Shown piece by piece: positions 5,514 through 7,104 of a stretch of DNA of 7,104 nucleotides (position 1 is its first letter; the number at the start of each line of letters is the position of its first letter). A program made the translations under genes and the position numbers. Where the stretch lies: positions 1 to 7,104 of the forward strand of contig JAADEP010000003.1 of assembly GCA_013153335.1 (NCBI GenBank), given 5' to 3'. The DNA comes from Chloroflexota bacterium (lineage in GTDB: Bacteria; Chloroflexota; Anaerolineae; Anaerolineales; DRMV01). The notes under the pieces are model-generated. The model ran no database searches. It worked only from the letters and a program-made list of their open reading frames with translations, and had not been told where the DNA came from.

Positions 5514-7104
5514 TTAGTCCACTTGCAGCAGCTCTTCCGCCTGCAAGTATACGTCCAGAGCTTCTTGGAGACGGCCTTGCTTCTGCAGCGCGTCCCCCAG
5601 CAGCTGCAGCAGGTCGACGCTCATGGGATAGTAGTACTGGGCCTGCTGCAAATCTTCGATGATTTGGTCCAAGAACTTGCGCCGGCGGATGAGGTAGCGA
5701 TAGTGCTTGAGCGCCTCGTCCAAGTTGTCCTCGGCCAGGGCCTGGCGCGCCTTGAGCAAGCGCTCCCGATAGCGCTCAGGGCCGGCCGGCAGCGGCTTGA
5801 GCAACATGGTCTCCCGCGGCGGCACTTGCAAATCGCGCACCCACTCGGGCAGGGCGATCTCCTCTTCTTCCTTCGCGACCACCTCTTCGACCCAATCCAG
5901 GCCCGCGTGGGTTTCTTCCGCGGGGGTGAGCTCGCGGGTCTCGCGCTCGGGCTCCCACACCGTGGGACCGGCTTCGCCTTCGAGGATGGTCGCCTCGCCC
6001 GCGAGCTCGGCTTCGGACTCGGGCGCGACTTCGGCCTCGGTCTCTTCCATCGGCAGCCACGCGCCCGGCTCGCCGCCCGCGACGCCCAAAAGCCATTCGG
6101 GCAGCGCTTCGGCCTCGAACCCGGGTTCGCCCGACAGAGGCGCCTCGGCTTGCGCGGCTTCCTCCGCGGCCTCGCTCGGGACTTCCGCCATGCCGGTCAG
6201 CCACTCGGGCAGGGCTTCCTCGCCGGTTCGCGCTTCGCCCGGGGCCTCAGCCTGCGGGGCCGCTTCCTCTTCCGGAACTTCTTCGGTTTCGAAGGTCAAG
6301 CTATCCAGCCATTCGGGCAAGTTCTCGACTTGCAACGGCTGGGTCTCCGCGCGCAAGAGCTCAGCCGGCACTTCCTGGACCGGCTCTTGCGGGGTCGTCC
6401 AGTCTTGGGCCGCGGGCGCTTCTTCAGGCGGCGTTTCTTCGGTCAAGGTGCTCTGCTCGGCCACCAGCTGCTCGAGCCAAGCAAAGGCCGCATCGCCTTC
6501 TTCGAGGATCGCTTCAGGTTCCGTGCCGGCTTCTAAGGCTTGCACGTCCAACACCGTCTCTTCAGCAGCCTCTTCGGCGCCCATCGCGTCCAAGCTGGTG
6601 AGCCACTCCGCGAGGTCTTCGGTGTGGAGGGGCCGCGTCTCCGCGGCCAAATCCTCAGAAGAGAGGGCCTCGGCTTCCATAGTTTCCGAAGGCGCGGCCT
6701 CGGCCTCCAGCCCAGACAACCATTCGGGCAACGCCTCTTCCTCTAAGGACGGTTCGACCGCGGCTTCGGGCGCCGCAGCTTCCACCTGGGCCGCGGCCTC
6801 TTCGGCCAGGCCCGTCAGCCACTCGGGCAGCTCGCCCGCTTCCAGCGCCTCCTCAGCCTCGGCCTCAGCTTCCACCGCCGCAGCCGGCGCCTCCGCTTCC
6901 GCCTCGGCCTCAACTTCGGCCACGGGCGCTTCGGCCTCCGGCCCTTCGCCTTCCTCCCGGAACGAGACCAGCTCCTCCAGCGGCGCCCCTTGCTTCGCAG
7001 CCAGCTGCTCTAACCACGCCAGCGCGGCTTCTTCGTCCTCGAAAATCTCCTCCGGCACCTCCACCTCGAGCCGGCCTTCGGCCTCGACTCCCGCCTCAGC
7101 CTCT
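5514..7104 (-). CDS. Acidic LPEWL-repeat protein with C-terminal TPR-like domain, 5' end outside window
   Basis: Function not recognised. The frame is open from the right edge to TAA at 5516-5514, about 529 residues. Residue numbers here count from a GTG at 7064, which is probably internal: the frame continues upstream with the same E/A-rich composition (EAEAGVEAEGRLE) and no Shine-Dalgarno precedes it. Residues 1 to about 420 are extremely Glu/Ala-rich and probably disordered, with seven short motifs: LPEWL at 79, 112, 249, 285 and 321, LAEWL at 151, LPEWV at 405. A second module, AxAWLEQLxAxQ, occurs at 13-25 and 192-204, with a weaker copy at 389-399. Residues 426-516 switch to a basic helical region: ARQALAEDNLDEALKHYRYL, then a good TPR-like unit, LLQLLGDALQKQGRLQEALDVY (485-506). 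No signal peptide or membrane span is visible in this part. Multivalent scaffold or adaptor is the natural inference. Followed after 24 bases by ndk, likely same operon. An unrelated origin of the acidic region by low-complexity expansion is possible. Confidence 0.9.
   Translation of the reverse strand, partial: EAEAGVEAEGRLEVEVPEEIFEDEEAALAWLEQLAAKQGAPLEELVSFREEGEGPEAEAPVAEVEAEAEAEAPAAAVEAEAEAEEALEAGELPEWLTGLAEEAAAQVEAAAPEAAVEPSLEEEALPEWLSGLEAEAAPSETMEAEALSSEDLAAETRPLHTEDLAEWLTSLDAMGAEEAAEETVLDVQALEAGTEPEAILEEGDAAFAWLEQLVAEQSTLTEETPPEEAPAAQDWTTPQEPVQEVPAELLRAETQPLQVENLPEWLDSLTFETEEVPEEEAAPQAEAPGEARTGEEALPEWLTGMAEVPSEAAEEAAQAEAPLSGEPGFEAEALPEWLLGVAGGEPGAWLPMEETEAEVAPESEAELAGEATILEGEAGPTVWEPERETRELTPAEETHAGLDWVEEVVAKEEEEIALPEWVRDLQVPPRETMLLKPLPAGPERYRERLLKARQALAEDNLDEALKHYRYLIRRRKFLDQIIEDLQQAQYYYPMSVDLLQLLGDALQKQGRLQEALDVYLQAEELLQVD
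5838..6830 (-). repeat. Seven dispersed LPEWL-coding repeats
   Basis: Codon positions: 6830-6816, 6731-6717, 6614-6600 (LAEWL), 6320-6306, 6212-6198, 6104-6090 and 5852-5838 (LPEWV). The Leu, Glu and final Leu codons vary among copies (for example CTGCCCGAGTGGCTG, TTGCCCGAATGGTTG, CTGCCCGAATGGCTT). The protein motif is thus kept while the DNA differs, which points to selection on the peptide rather than recent DNA duplication. Spacing is irregular (33 to 98 residues). Confidence 0.85.
6297..7043 (-). repeat. Longer degenerate modules within the LPEWL protein
   Basis: Two further repeat classes lie between the LPEWL motifs. Module A, residues 8-25 (7043-6990) and 187-204 (6506-6453), shares 11 of 18 residues, with the core AWLEQL. 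Module B, residues 141-158 (6644-6591) and 239-256 (6350-6297), shares 12 of 18 residues, pattern AETxPLxxExLxEWLxSL, and includes an LPEWL-type motif. The offsets of the two pairs (179 and 98 residues) differ, so this is not one simple tandem duplication. Confidence 0.7.

Noticed and set aside
5334..6536. Plus-strand open frame of 400 residues
   Set aside because: Antisense to ndk and the acidic repeat protein. Its repeated FG/LGLG-like composition is just the complement of the Glu/Ala-rich codons.
7062..7064. GTG as the true start of the LPEWL-repeat protein
   Set aside because: No Shine-Dalgarno precedes it, and the frame continues to the window edge with the same acidic composition, so the real start is outside.

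Overview
The window comes from a high-GC bacterium. Every credible gene lies on the minus strand, so transcription runs from the right edge to the left. Gene content and protein style (an acidic protein with repeated LPEWL motifs and a TPR tail beside ndk, a free-standing AmmeMemoRadiSam-type radical SAM enzyme, and a very large Trp-rich membrane protein) suggest Chloroflexota, perhaps Anaerolineae. That placement is inferred from recalled protein style; there is no rRNA or other phylogenetic marker here.

In transcription order: (1) 7104-5514, the C-terminal part of a long, very acidic protein with seven LPEWL-type motifs and a TPR-like tail, cut by the window edge. (2) 5489-5034, ndk (nucleoside diphosphate kinase), 24 bases downstream and probably co-transcribed; its ribosome binding site lies in a small hairpin just after the upstream stop codon. 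A clear intrinsic terminator at 5027-5004 closes this unit. (3) 4931-3789, an AmrS-like radical SAM enzyme. (4) 3716-1098, an 872-residue polytopic membrane protein of unknown function, 72 bases after amrS and probably in the same transcript. (5) A good sigma70-type promoter at 1037-1009, then cmk (cytidylate kinase, 969-244) and, overlapping it by 4 bases, the start of a PlsC-type acyltransferase (247 to the left edge).

ndk and cmk are both nucleotide-metabolism kinases: Cmk makes CDP/dCDP and Ndk turns NDPs into NTPs. They sit in different transcription units. cmk next to plsC is a recurrent bacterial arrangement that pairs nucleotide and phospholipid synthesis. AmrS and the membrane protein have no assigned physiological role. 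No Memo or AMMECR1 gene is visible beside AmrS, and no mobile element, CRISPR array, tRNA or rRNA was seen. No gene-free stretch exceeds about 130 bases. The least explained objects are the LPEWL-repeat protein and the membrane protein.
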